Shown here in pieces: positions 15,479 to 24,110 of a stretch of 33,701 bases of DNA. The DNA is from an uncultured Bacilli bacterium (GTDB taxonomy: Bacteria > Bacillota_I > Bacilli_A > RF39 > UBA660). The stretch is from positions 5,181-38,881 of the forward strand of contig CAJTKB010000009.1 in the NCBI GenBank assembly GCA_910576925.1, in the 5' to 3' direction. Under the pieces are notes generated by a model. The model saw nothing but the letters and a program-made list of their open reading frames with translations, was not told the origin of the DNA and did not search any database. Each line of letters begins with the position of its first letter. Within the stretch, counting starts at the first letter, position 1. Made by a program: the position numbers and the translations under genes.

Positions 15479-17713
15479 ATGCGAAAAAAAAAGAGAAAAA
15501 ATAATATAAAATATAGTAAAGTAGTAGTTATTTGCTCTCTTTTTTTGTTTGCTGCGATTGTAGCTAGATTAATACAATTATCGCTATCTACAGAAGTTGA
15601 TGATACAAACCTTGCTCAACTTGCCAGTAAAAGAACAACAAAAACAGAAATAATAGAAGCTAAAAGAGGAACAATATACAGTGCTAATGGCGACGTTTTA
15701 GCACAAAATGTAACTTCATATAAACTTATTGCCTACTTAGATCCCAAAAGAACAACTAATAAGAAAAGACCACAACACGTTGTAAATAAAGAAGAAACAG
15801 CGACAAAACTAGCAGAAATTCTTGGCTCAACAAAAGAAGAAATCCTAAAATACTTAAACAAGACGGGAGTTTATCAAACAGAATTTGGAAAGATTGGTAA
15901 AGGACTCACTGAACTAGAAAAAACTAAAATAGACGAACTAAATCTACCAGGAATTGACTTTATAGAAAGTTATAAAAGATACTATCCAAAAGGAAACTTT
16001 ATGTCATACACTTTAGGATATGCTACAACTAAAGACGAAGAAGAAACAATCGAAGGAAAAATGGGTCTTGAATTATATTATGACAATATTCTAAAAGGAG
16101 AAGATGGCTATATCACTTATCAAAAGGACTTACAAGGCTACAAAATAGCAGGTACAAAAGAGTACAGAAAAGATGCAACTCAAGGAAAAGATATATACTT
16201 AACTATTGACAGTAATGTTCAATTCTTTGTAGAGCAGGCCTTAACTAATGCCAAAAACAACTATGGTTATGAATGGTTTACAATGGTAATACTAGATGCT
16301 AAAACAGGCAAGATTATAGGAATGAGTTCTAATCCCAATTTTGATCCTAATACTAGAGAAAATATTACTAATTATTTAGATTATACAATTTCTTCTCCAT
16401 ATGAGCCAGGTTCGACGATGAAAACTTTTACTTATATGTGTGCTATGGAAAATAATGTATATAATGGGGACGAAACATATTCTTCAGGAACATATAAAAC
16501 AACTGATGGAACTGTAATAGGAGACTGGAACCGTAATGGTTGGGGAGTAATATCTTATGATAAAGGTTATGCTCTCTCAAGTAATGTTGGAGTTATAAAT
16601 CTAATAAATAAACATATGAATAGTGCTATGCTTAGAAATTGCTTTAGAAAACTAGGATTTGGAAAAAAGACTAGTATAACTTTACCTAATGAAGAAGCTG
16701 GAAAAATTGATTTTAAATATGAAACAGAAATATATAATGCTGGTTTCGGTCAAGGAATTACTACTACTCCTATGCAAAATGTTCAAGCTTTAACAACACT
16801 TACAAATGATGGAGTCATACTAAAACCATACTTAGTATCAAAAATAGTAGACTCCGATACAAATGAAACTATCTATAAAGGAAAGAAAAAAACAGGAAAA
16901 CGTGTAATATCTACAGAAACAGTAAACAAAATAATGCAGTTAATGGATGATACAGTAAATGGAATTGGTAATACTGGTAGTGGATATAGAATAGAAAGCG
17001 GACAATTAATAGGAAAAACAGGAACAGCTCAAATTGCTGACACTAATGGTAATGGTTATTTATCAGGAAAAGAAGATATAATTTCATCATTTTCAGGAGT
17101 ATATCCAAAAGATGATCCTGAAATAATAATATACGCATCAGTAAAAAGACCAACAGCTGGTCTACAAAAAGGTATCTCAACAGCGGTTAAAGAAGTAGTT
17201 ACTAATATTGCCAAATATTATGGAGAAAGTGTCGATAACACAACTACAACAGATGAAATAACTACTTATGAAATGCCATCTTTTCTAAATAAAAATATCG
17301 AAACAGTAAAAACAACCTTAAATGAAAATAAAATAGGAAATATTATTATCCAAGGAAATGGTTCAAAAGTAATAAAACAATACCCAGAAATGGGAAATAA
17401 AATAACTAATAAAAATAAAGTGTTTTTACTAACTAATGATACAGTATATACTGTACCAGATGTTACATCATATTCTAGTAAAGATGCTAAAATATTACTA
17501 AATCTTTTAGGAATAAAAGTAAAACTGAATGGCACTGGTTATGTAACAACCCAAAGCATTATACCAGGAACTCAGATTACTAACGATATGGAAATAATCC
17601 TAGAACTAGCTCCAAAATTTAGTGATGCACCTGAAAATGATTCAGAAAATGATAACAAAGAAAATATTCAAACAGAGATTCCTAATAATAGCACAGATAT
17701 AATGGTTGATTAG
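15479..17713 (+). CDS. pbpB: Septal class B penicillin-binding protein with two PASTA domains
   Basis: 744 aa; transpeptidase that cross-links septal peptidoglycan, partner of FtsW. Membrane anchor about 15-36, dimerisation domain with KRGTIYSANGDVLAQN (63-77), transpeptidase domain with S312-T-M-K315, S367-S-N369 and K513-T-G515. Two PASTA domains follow (about 597-655 and 656-712), then a short acidic tail. PASTA domains here are typical of Bacillota division PBPs and of the sporulation PBP SpoVD; the position after ftsL makes the division PBP the better call. All catalytic motifs are intact. ATG with AGGTGTG upstream. Last of the four compact cluster genes; mraY, murD, murG and ftsZ do not follow. 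Confidence 0.94.
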   Translation: MRKKKRKNNIKYSKVVVICSLFLFAAIVARLIQLSLSTEVDDTNLAQLASKRTTKTEIIEAKRGTIYSANGDVLAQNVTSYKLIAYLDPKRTTNKKRPQHVVNKEETATKLAEILGSTKEEILKYLNKTGVYQTEFGKIGKGLTELEKTKIDELNLPGIDFIESYKRYYPKGNFMSYTLGYATTKDEEETIEGKMGLELYYDNILKGEDGYITYQKDLQGYKIAGTKEYRKDATQGKDIYLTIDSNVQFFVEQALTNAKNNYGYEWFTMVILDAKTGKIIGMSSNPNFDPNTRENITNYLDYTISSPYEPGSTMKTFTYMCAMENNVYNGDETYSSGTYKTTDGTVIGDWNRNGWGVISYDKGYALSSNVGVINLINKHMNSAMLRNCFRKLGFGKKTSITLPNEEAGKIDFKYETEIYNAGFGQGITTTPMQNVQALTTLTNDGVILKPYLVSKIVDSDTNETIYKGKKKTGKRVISTETVNKIMQLMDDTVNGIGNTGSGYRIESGQLIGKTGTAQIADTNGNGYLSGKEDIISSFSGVYPKDDPEIIIYASVKRPTAGLQKGISTAVKEVVTNIAKYYGESVDNTTTTDEITTYEMPSFLNKNIETVKTTLNENKIGNIIIQGNGSKVIKQYPEMGNKITNKNKVFLLTNDTVYTVPDVTSYSSKDAKILLNLLGIKVKLNGTGYVTTQSIIPGTQITNDMEIILELAPKFSDAPENDSENDNKENIQTEIPNNSTDIMVD

Positions 17714-17808
17714 CATTTTTAAAATAAGAAATAAAATTATAATAACTTCCTTATAAAATCCCTTTTATTTTAATTAAATATATCGTATTATTTAAATAGG
17801 TGATTTAC

Positions 17809-19119
17809 ATGAAGAGTTTGACAATTTTACCAGCAGATAGTTATGTTGTAGTTAATAAGACAGTCATTACTGATTTAGACAAAAGTATAATTAGTATGTT
17901 ATATCAACCAATTATTGGATATGTTGCAACAAGTCTTTATTTAACTTTTTTAAATGATTTAGATAAAATGATGGTTATGAGTGGAGAATACACTCATCAT
18001 CACTTAATGACTATAATGCAATTAAGACTAGACTCTATTGTAAATGCAAGAGAAAGATTAGAAGCTATAGGCCTTTTGAAAACATATGTCAAAACAGATA
18101 GTATTAATCACTATGTTTACATGTTATACTCGCCACTTTCAGCAAGTGAATTTTTTTCACATCCTATTCTAAATGTCGTATTATATAATAATTTAGGAAA
18201 AGAAGAATATGAACATCTTATAAACTTTTATAAAATACCTCGTATTAATTTAAGAGAATACGAAGATATTACTAAAAGCTTTACAGATATTTATAAAACA
18301 GTACCAGGAAGAAATGAAATAAGTCTACCAGATATTGCTACTCATACTAAAGCACCTCTTATGATGGAATCAAAAATAGATTTTGATATGTTAATAGCAA
18401 GTATTCCTCAAAGTATGTATAATGAAAAATGTTTTAATAAAGATACAAAAGAACTAATTAATGCCTTATCAATAACATATAATATAGATGACTTTACAAT
18501 GCAAAACTTAGTTAGAGATAATTTAAATGAAAAAGGATTAATTGATAAAAATGACCTCAGAAAAAGTTGTCGTAATTACTATCAATATGAAAATGACGGA
18601 GAACTTCCAACTATTGTATATAGAACTCAACCAACATACCTTAAAAAACCAGAAGGTGACAATTCTAAATGGGCCAGAATGGTATATACCTTCGAGAATA
18701 CAAGTCCATATAAATTTTTAAAAGCACAATATAAAGGAGCAGAGCCAACTAAAAGAGAGTTGAAATTAGTAGAAGATTTATTAATTGACCAAAAATTAAA
18801 TCCTGGCGTTGTTAATGTCCTAATATCTTATGTACTAAAAGTAAATAACCAAAAACTAAATAAAAATTATATGGAAGCTATAGTAGGTCAGTGGAAAAGG
18901 TTAAAAGTTGAAACAGTAGAAGATGCTATGCGTCTAACTGAAAAAGAACATAAGAAAATAAAGAAGATGTTAGAAAAGAAAACTGAAACACAAAAATATT
19001 ATAAAAGGTCTCCAAAAGAAGAAAAGCTTCCTGCTTGGTTTGATAAGGAACTAACAAAAGAAGATATTTCAAAAGAAGAACAAGAAGAGCTTGATAGTCT
19101 GATCAACAATTTAATTTAA
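17809..19119 (+). CDS. dnaB: Replication initiation and membrane-attachment protein DnaB
   Basis: 436 aa. The N-terminal half (LPADSYVVVNKTVITDLDKSIISMLYQPIIG...) is the winged-helix DDBH1 region of Bacillota DnaB, and the segment at about 285-365 (FENTSPYKFLKAQYKGAEPTKRELKLVEDLL) is the DnaB/DnaD C-terminal helical domain. It works with DnaD and DnaI to load the replicative helicase at oriC and at restart sites. It is unrelated to the E. coli helicase of the same name. An in-frame GTG at 17800 exists, but ATG 17809 has AGGTG seven bases upstream. It lies 95 bases after pbpB with only a weak promoter (TATTAT 17786-17791), away from dnaI. Confidence 0.9.
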   Translation: MKSLTILPADSYVVVNKTVITDLDKSIISMLYQPIIGYVATSLYLTFLNDLDKMMVMSGEYTHHHLMTIMQLRLDSIVNARERLEAIGLLKTYVKTDSINHYVYMLYSPLSASEFFSHPILNVVLYNNLGKEEYEHLINFYKIPRINLREYEDITKSFTDIYKTVPGRNEISLPDIATHTKAPLMMESKIDFDMLIASIPQSMYNEKCFNKDTKELINALSITYNIDDFTMQNLVRDNLNEKGLIDKNDLRKSCRNYYQYENDGELPTIVYRTQPTYLKKPEGDNSKWARMVYTFENTSPYKFLKAQYKGAEPTKRELKLVEDLLIDQKLNPGVVNVLISYVLKVNNQKLNKNYMEAIVGQWKRLKVETVEDAMRLTEKEHKKIKKMLEKKTETQKYYKRSPKEEKLPAWFDKELTKEDISKEEQEELDSLINNLI

Positions 19120-19174
19120 CTAGACAATTCGTTGTAAATATTGATTATAAAAGCCTGTTTCACTAATATTTCAC

Positions 19175-19203
19175 TTGAAGAAAAAATAGTTATATGCTAT
19201 TAT
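19175..19203 (+). promoter_or_regulatory. Promoter TTGAAG-17-TATTAT with extended -10
   Basis: TTGAAG (19175-19180) and TATTAT (19198-19203), 17 bases apart, with TGC directly before the -10. Transcription would start about 27 bases before the HD-domain gene. Confidence 0.6.
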
Positions 19204-19236
19204 TATATAGAGTTTCAAATTAAAAAGGTGGTTTGT

Positions 19237-19746
19237 ATGAAAAAAATCAAAGAAAACTATGATATAGATAAAGACTTTTATTATATAGTAGAGGATATTT
19301 TAGAAAATAAAGAGTTTCAAAAATTAAAAGAAATAAAACATCATGGTATAACTAGATATAATCATCTTCTTAGAGTAGCATACCATACTTATAAAATTAC
19401 AAAAAAAATGGGACTTAGATATGTAGAAGCAACAAGAGGAGCCTTATTACATGATTTTTTCTTTTATGAAACAGAAAATGCATCTACTTATAAATCTCTA
19501 ACAACACATTCTAATTATGCTTTAGAAAATGCTTGTAAACACTTTGCACTTACAGAATTAGAAAAAGATATAATTAAAACTCATATGTTTCCTGTTACTA
19601 AAACAAGACCTCACTATAAAGAAAGTTTGCTTGTTGATATAATAGATGATATATCATCATTTTACGAGAGAACCTATAGTATTCAAGATTCTTTAAGTAC
19701 TGCCTATACTTTTATATTTATGTTATTACTTACTAAAATTAAATAA
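19237..19746 (+). CDS. HD-domain phosphohydrolase-like protein
   Basis: 169 aa. HD superfamily ligands are visible in order: H43 (RYNHLLRVAYH), H72-D73 (GALLHDFFFY), H91 (THSNYALENA), H116 (IKTHMFP) and D134, which suits a one- or two-metal phosphohydrolase. Substrate unknown; similar small HD proteins are widespread in Bacillota without assigned roles. The open frame extends upstream to 19141, but that part covers the promoter; ATG 19237 has AAAGGTGG upstream and a natural N-terminus. Followed 18 bases later by the zinc-ribbon gene, probably in one operon. Confidence 0.8.
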   Translation: MKKIKENYDIDKDFYYIVEDILENKEFQKLKEIKHHGITRYNHLLRVAYHTYKITKKMGLRYVEATRGALLHDFFFYETENASTYKSLTTHSNYALENACKHFALTELEKDIIKTHMFPVTKTRPHYKESLLVDIIDDISSFYERTYSIQDSLSTAYTFIFMLLLTKIK

Positions 19747-19764
19747 TAATGGTGGAGGATTTGA

Positions 19765-20910
19765 ATGTATTGTAGAAATTGTGGTAAAAAAGCAGAAAAG
19801 GCCGATATATTTTGTACAGAGTGTGGTAATAGAATAAGAAAAGACAAAAAAATACCATTAATAAATTTAAAAGAAATGCCAAAGAAGTATAAAAAAGGTT
19901 TATTTAGTTTGTTAACTATACTAATAATTTTACTATTATATATAGGACTTAACAATTACGCTTTTAGTGAAGAAGCTGTTATAAAACGCTATATAAGAGC
20001 ATATGTCAATAATGATTACCAAACTATTATAAATTTATCAGGTTTAGAAGAAATTAAATTTATTAATAATGATAGTATAAAAGAAAAATACAAAGATAAA
20101 AAAAATGATAAAATAATTATTAAGAATATAACTGAGAATGTAAATAAAAATGAGCATACCAGAACAGTATCATATATTATAGATAAAACTACTAAATCAA
20201 CTAATGTTACTATAAAAAGAAAGGGTAGAAAGTATTTAATATTTAAAAATTATGTTATAACTTCAACTGACCTTCTAGCAGAAAACGTATTATTTATGAC
20301 ACCAAAAAATTCACAATTAACAGTAGATAATATAAAGTTAGATAGCAAATATATAAATGAAAATAATGAGAATGTAGTAACTTATAAAATACCAAAATTG
20401 TTAAAGAAAAATACAAAAATTTCTCTAAAACTAGCAAATGGACTAGAACTAGAAGATATAAAATCAGTATTTAACAATGAAGAGGTTGATTATAGAGAAC
20501 TAACCTATAACCTTGTAAAAAATGATAAATCTATAGACCTTGAAAAAAACTTAAAAAAGGCGCTTACCAAGGTAGTAGAAAGTGCTTTAAATGATGAATA
20601 TGATAAAATGAAAGATAACAGCCTTTTCGTATCTAGTCTTTTTAATAATTCTCTATTTATCGAAAATTATAATAAACTAAAAGAAAAATATCAAAATTCC
20701 ATTAAAAACTTTGATATAAGTAATATAGACATTAAAAATGTCAAATTAGATTCTGAAAATAATATTATTATAAGATCAAAAATAGAGTATAGTTATGAAA
20801 ATAGTGAAAATAAGAATTACCAAACAAGTAGAGATATATCAATAAGTTTAAATGATAAACTATTAATTAATGATATACAACTAAATACTCTATTATATAT
20901 GTTTAAATAA
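19765..20910 (+). CDS. Zinc-ribbon membrane protein with external domain
   Basis: 381 aa. N-terminal zinc ribbon (C3-x2-C6 and C17-x2-C20: YCRNCGKKA...FCTECGNRI), basic linker, one membrane helix (about 46-61), then about 315 residues expected outside, beginning EEAVIKRYIRAYVNNDYQTI, which resembles the NTF2-like segments of TcaA/YvbJ-type proteins. That family pairs an internal zinc ribbon with external repeats and is tied to cell-wall stress in Staphylococcus and Bacillus. Function here is inferred from architecture only. ATG follows GGTGGAGG. Converges on def, with a hairpin between them. Confidence 0.72.
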   Translation: MYCRNCGKKAEKADIFCTECGNRIRKDKKIPLINLKEMPKKYKKGLFSLLTILIILLLYIGLNNYAFSEEAVIKRYIRAYVNNDYQTIINLSGLEEIKFINNDSIKEKYKDKKNDKIIIKNITENVNKNEHTRTVSYIIDKTTKSTNVTIKRKGRKYLIFKNYVITSTDLLAENVLFMTPKNSQLTVDNIKLDSKYINENNENVVTYKIPKLLKKNTKISLKLANGLELEDIKSVFNNEEVDYRELTYNLVKNDKSIDLEKNLKKALTKVVESALNDEYDKMKDNSLFVSSLFNNSLFIENYNKLKEKYQNSIKNFDISNIDIKNVKLDSENNIIIRSKIEYSYENSENKNYQTSRDISISLNDKLLINDIQLNTLLYMFK

Positions 20911-20936
20911 AAATATAGTTAAATAATAACTATATT
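20906..20936 (-). terminator. Hairpin terminator overlapping the def stop codon
   Basis: A perfect 10-bp inverted repeat, AATATAGTTA (20912-20921) and TAACTATATT (20927-20936), loop AATAA. On the minus strand it is followed by TTTTTATTT, so it ends def; the def TAG stop (20932-20930) is inside the stem. On the plus strand there is no T-run. Confidence 0.6.
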
Positions 20937-21478
20937 GGTCTCATATTATCCATATCCTTATATGGATTTTTTTTATCTATTTTATCAGTAAAAATTATAC
21001 CATCTAAATGATCCATTTCATGTTGAAAAGCAACGGCTAGTTCTTCTCTCCCTCTAACTGTTATCTTATTTCCGTTTATATCCTGAGCTTCCAAAGTCAC
21101 TCTAGCATATCTTGGAACAATACCATCTATATCTCTATTAACAGACAAACATCCTTCACCAGTTTCAACATATATTTTTTCTACTGAATTGCTTATTATT
21201 TTAGGATTTATTAATACGTAATTTTTAAATTCACCTGGTTCATATTCATGAACTACAACAAAATATCTTTTTAAAACTCCAACTTGTACCGCAGCAAGAC
21301 CCATACCAGGTCTTAAGTCATACTTCTCAGCTAACTCTTCTATTTGACTATTTTTCAAATATTCGATAGCTTCATTTATAATATTTTTATCTTCAGCACT
21401 AAGTGGAAATACTACAGGAAGAGATTTCTGATGAAGCTTTTTATCCTTCTCATCTAAAATATCTTTAGTTTTTAACAT
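20930..21478 (-). CDS. def: Peptide deformylase
   Basis: 182 aa. Removes the N-formyl group from new proteins. The three metal-site motifs are intact: GMGLAAVQ (58-65), GEGCLS (107-112, Cys ligand) and QHEMDH (152-157, two His ligands and catalytic Glu). The insertion between motifs 1 and 2 and the length fit the type 2 enzymes of Gram-positive bacteria. An open frame runs 18 codons further upstream to a TTG, but ATG 21478 has GGGGTGA seven bases before it. Stands alone on the minus strand; the microprotein terminator lies just upstream, so it has its own promoter. Confidence 0.95.
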   Translation of the reverse strand: MLKTKDILDEKDKKLHQKSLPVVFPLSAEDKNIINEAIEYLKNSQIEELAEKYDLRPGMGLAAVQVGVLKRYFVVVHEYEPGEFKNYVLINPKIISNSVEKIYVETGEGCLSVNRDIDGIVPRYARVTLEAQDINGNKITVRGREELAVAFQHEMDHLDGIIFTDKIDKKNPYKDMDNMRPI

Positions 21479-21535
21479 AAAATCACCCCAATATAACACG
21501 CTTATTGTAACATAATTCGACAATTTGTGCAAATG

Positions 21536-21555
21536 AAAAAGAGCTTTCGCTCCTT
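21536..21555 (-). terminator. Terminator after the YjcZ-like gene
   Basis: Minus strand: AAGGAGC, loop GAAA, GCTCTTTTT. A 7-bp stem (one G-U) with a stable GNRA-type tetraloop and T-run, three bases after the stop codon. Confidence 0.88.
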
Positions 21556-21557
21556 AA

Positions 21558-21728
21558 TTATGCTACAAATCTTGAACCTATTACGATTACTAATAAAATA
21601 AATAGTACTAAAATTATTGCATAAGTAGAGTTATTATTATTACATCCACATCCATTTACTGGATAGTAATTAGGAGTTTGGTAATTCATTCCTGAACAAC
21701 CACAACCACTATTACCATAATAATACAT
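21558..21728 (-). CDS. YjcZ-like small membrane protein
   Basis: 56 aa. A Gly/Asn/Tyr/Cys-rich N-terminal half (MYYYGNSGCGCSG, NGCGCNNNN) and one C-terminal hydrophobic helix, STYAIILVLFILLVIVIGSR. This layout matches the YjcZ/YhjA-type small proteins of Bacilli (consensus end FALIVVLFILLIIVG), which are annotated as sporulation proteins although most have no proven role. Two CGC motifs give four cysteines. A strong ribosome site, AAAGGAGG, lies eight bases before the ATG, and a tight terminator follows, so this is a real, well-translated single-gene unit. It is divergent from ftsW, with 136 bases between. Confidence 0.82.
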   Translation of the reverse strand: MYYYGNSGCGCSGMNYQTPNYYPVNGCGCNNNNSTYAIILVLFILLVIVIGSRFVA

Positions 21729-21752
21729 AATATTTCCTCCTTTACTATATCT

Positions 21753-21758
21753 ATTATA
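21753..21758 (-). promoter_or_regulatory. -10 element for the YjcZ-like gene
   Basis: Minus-strand TATAAT, 24 bases upstream of the ATG. The -35 region is not convincing, and no sporulation-sigma consensus was recognised. Confidence 0.4.
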
Positions 21759-21864
21759 GGATATTCAAATATCTGTATTATGTGATATAAAATAGCACTA
21801 AAAAGAAAAATAATTATGTAAAAATCAAATGATTTATGATATTATAAAGATATTAGGATAGGAG

Positions 21865-23040
21865 ATGATAGCATTGAGTAAAATAGTAAAATACATTGAT
21901 AAATCACTATTAATCGTTACCTGTCTTCTTTTTATCTTTGGACTTATTATGATATTCTCATCATCTAATGTTACCGCCTATATGAAGTATGCTATTAGTC
22001 CTTATAATTATTTTATAAAACAAGGAATATTCTTATTTGCTGGTTTAATAGGTTTTATTATAATGATGAAATTCACAACTAAATTTTACGGAATGTCTTC
22101 TTGGTTATTGATGATATTTCTTATTGCCAGCTTAATAGGTTTATTAATAATAGGAGAAGCTAAAAATCAGGCACAAAGTTGGTATGATTTAGGTTTTTTC
22201 AGTTTTCAACCTAGTGAATTTGCCAAAATAACATCTATTATATGGCTAGCTCATTATTATGAAGAAAAAAGAGAACAACTTTCTTCTTGGACAGTATCCT
22301 TATTTCCAATTGGAGTATGTGCTATTATTGCCCTTTTAATATTCAAACAACCAGATTTTGGAACTACTATCATATATACTATTCTTATAGGACTAATTTT
22401 TATCAGTCAACCTATACCTAAAATTATGAAAAGAAAATTGATACTAGGTGGGATAGTAGCAATCCTTTTAGGCGGTTTTCTCCTAGTAGTAAGTGGTAAA
22501 AATCTTCTTTTAGAGCGACAACTTGAAAGGTTTAATTTTTTAAGACCATGTGATAGACTTCTTGATGATGGAAATCAAGTTTGTAATGGATATATTGCTA
22601 TTAACAATGGAAAAATTTGGGGAAAAGGACTAGGAAACAGTACTCAAAAATATCTTTATTTACCAGAACCATATACTGATTTTATTTTTACTGTAATGAT
22701 AGAAGAACTCGGTTGTATATCTGGACTAATATTAATATTAGCATATATTTTTGTTCTATATAGAATTTTAGTAATAGGTAGAGAAAGCTATACAAATAGA
22801 GGATGTACTATTTGTTATGGAGTAGCTATTTACATCGCCCTTCATATTTTCGTTAATCTTTTAGGAATTATGGGTTTAATGCCAATGACAGGAGTACCAC
22901 TCCCATTTATTAGCTATGGAGGAAGCTTTACAATATGCTTAATAGCAGGATTAACAGCAGTTCAAAGAGTAAGTGTTGAAACTGGTATTAGAAATGAACT
23001 TAATCTTAAGCCAAAAATAGTAAAAAAAAGAAAAAAATAA
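21865..23040 (+). CDS. ftsW: Septal peptidoglycan glycosyltransferase FtsW (SEDS family)
   Basis: Up to 391 aa, about ten membrane helices. SEDS landmarks: AGLIGFIIMM, SWYDLGFFSFQPSEFAKI, FKQPDFGTTII, GKGLGNSTQKYLYLPEPYTDFIFTVMIEELG and PLPFISYGGSF. The GLGNS..K..YLPE.YTDFIF stretch favours FtsW over RodA. It polymerises lipid II with the PBP encoded at 15479. Two cysteines in the large outer loop (RPCDRLL...NQVCNG) may form a disulfide. Start is ambiguous: ATG 21865 has AGGA six bases upstream, while TTG 21874 has GGAG nine bases upstream and gives MSKIVKYIDKSLL. Not in the mraZ cluster; a single gene ended by a strong terminator. Confidence 0.92.
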   Translation: MIALSKIVKYIDKSLLIVTCLLFIFGLIMIFSSSNVTAYMKYAISPYNYFIKQGIFLFAGLIGFIIMMKFTTKFYGMSSWLLMIFLIASLIGLLIIGEAKNQAQSWYDLGFFSFQPSEFAKITSIIWLAHYYEEKREQLSSWTVSLFPIGVCAIIALLIFKQPDFGTTIIYTILIGLIFISQPIPKIMKRKLILGGIVAILLGGFLLVVSGKNLLLERQLERFNFLRPCDRLLDDGNQVCNGYIAINNGKIWGKGLGNSTQKYLYLPEPYTDFIFTVMIEELGCISGLILILAYIFVLYRILVIGRESYTNRGCTICYGVAIYIALHIFVNLLGIMGLMPMTGVPLPFISYGGSFTICLIAGLTAVQRVSVETGIRNELNLKPKIVKKRKK

Positions 23041-23082
23041 ATTAAACCAATATAAAATAAATACCAATAAATGTTAATATCT

Positions 23083-23120
23083 AAAAATTATGAATTAATA
23101 ATCATAATTTTTTATTTTTT
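23083..23120 (+). terminator. Terminator after ftsW
   Basis: AAAAATTATGA (23083-23093) pairs perfectly with TCATAATTTTT (23102-23112), followed by more T residues. Confidence 0.8.
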
Positions 23121-23150
23121 CTGTCACAATTTTTAAAACTGTGTTAAAAT
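23121..23150 (+). promoter_or_regulatory. Promoter CTGTCA-18-TAAAAT with extended -10
   Basis: CTGTCA (23121-23126), then TGT plus TAAAAT (23142-23150). It sits directly after the ftsW terminator and 24 bases before the ATG at 23175. Confidence 0.5.
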
Positions 23151-23174
23151 AGTAACTCAGGGGAGAGGTATAAA

Positions 23175-23960
23175 ATGGAGCATAAAAAAACAAACAATAT
23201 ACAAAAGAAATTATTCAAGTTATATTTCAAAAAGGATGAAACAGGGGATGGAATAAACATCAAAAAAGTAGTTGATAGTACTTGGAAGTATCATCTAAAA
23301 TGGGAAGAATTTTATAATATTTTAAAAGAATACTCTCCAGAAATAGATTGCTTTTCTAATGTAGAAAAGATAGAACTCATAGACTTTAATGATAATAATT
23401 ATTTAATTATAAAAGTTTATCATTGGACTTATCTATGTCTAGACTTAAAAAAACAGCAAATAATAAATTTTGAAGATGGACTTTTACCATTTAATGAAAA
23501 GTTTTTTATAGATAATTTTGATGAAGAAAAAGTAAATAGACCAGAATCATTCTATTACTCAATAGACTTTTTAAAAGAAGGAGTACCAAAACTAGTAGAA
23601 TTTATTTCCAAAAATAAAAACTTATTTTTTACTAACCGATATTTTACTTATAGAATTGAAGAAGATCAGTTTATAACATTTTTGAAATTTAGTATTTTGA
23701 ATGGGAACTTTTCACTATATTTTGGCAACAAATATCTGCCTGATGAAGGAAATCAATTTTATATAAATAAAAACTTTGATATTATTAAAACTATTAACTC
23801 TAATATTAATTTAAATAAACTAAAAAGAATGTGTTTAAAAATAAAAAGTATTATGATACCATTAGATATAATTCCAAACTTTTTACTAGAAGAAATTAGA
23901 TATAATGAACTTAATAATAGATCAAACTCATATAGCTATATAAATTTGGAATCATATTAA
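23175..23960 (+). CDS. Unknown 261-aa protein
   Basis: Not recognised. 261 aa, rich in Asn, Lys, Phe and Tyr, with no signal peptide, membrane helix or metal motif. Alternating hydrophobic segments (VEKIELIDFNDNNYLIIKVY, WTYLCLDLKKQQIINFEDG) suggest a mixed alpha/beta soluble protein. ATG follows GGGGAGAGG, a good ribosome site. It has its own promoter and stands 150 bases before the rml operon, which has its own promoter too, so no functional link to rhamnose synthesis is shown. Base composition matches the neighbours, giving no sign of recent transfer. Confidence 0.75.
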   Translation: MEHKKTNNIQKKLFKLYFKKDETGDGINIKKVVDSTWKYHLKWEEFYNILKEYSPEIDCFSNVEKIELIDFNDNNYLIIKVYHWTYLCLDLKKQQIINFEDGLLPFNEKFFIDNFDEEKVNRPESFYYSIDFLKEGVPKLVEFISKNKNLFFTNRYFTYRIEEDQFITFLKFSILNGNFSLYFGNKYLPDEGNQFYINKNFDIIKTINSNINLNKLKRMCLKIKSIMIPLDIIPNFLLEEIRYNELNNRSNSYSYINLESY

Positions 23961-24033
23961 TATATAATTAAAAATGAGTATAATATAGATAGAATAGAAA
24001 AATTAATAAAAGTGAATTTATTTATAAACTTAT

Positions 24034-24068
24034 AAAGATTTTAATAGTTGTTATTATCATCTTTTTTT
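24034..24068 (+). terminator. Terminator before the rml operon
   Basis: AAAGAT (24034-24039) plus TAATA (24042-24046) pair with TATTA (24052-24056) plus ATCTTT (24059-24064), with a small internal loop and a T-run to 24068. Ends the unknown gene and overlaps the next promoter. Confidence 0.6.
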
Positions 24069-24076
24069 ATTATAAT
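24048..24076 (+). promoter_or_regulatory. Promoter TTGTTA-17-TATAAT of the rml operon
   Basis: TTGTTA (24048-24053) and a perfect TATAAT (24071-24076), 17 bases apart. The -35 lies in the loop and 3' arm of the preceding terminator. The leader to the GTG start of rmlC is about 28 bases. Confidence 0.65.
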
Positions 24077-24110
24077 AAAATTATAAATAATAAATAGAAA
24101 AGGTGATAAT

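Noticed and set aside
20912..20936. Bidirectional terminator between the zinc-ribbon gene and def
   Set aside because: The hairpin is perfect, but only the minus strand has a T-run; on the plus strand the following bases are GGTCTCAT.
21479..21532. 18-codon N-terminal extension of peptide deformylase
   Set aside because: It begins at a TTG without a ribosome site, while the internal ATG at 21478 has GGGGTGA at the right distance.
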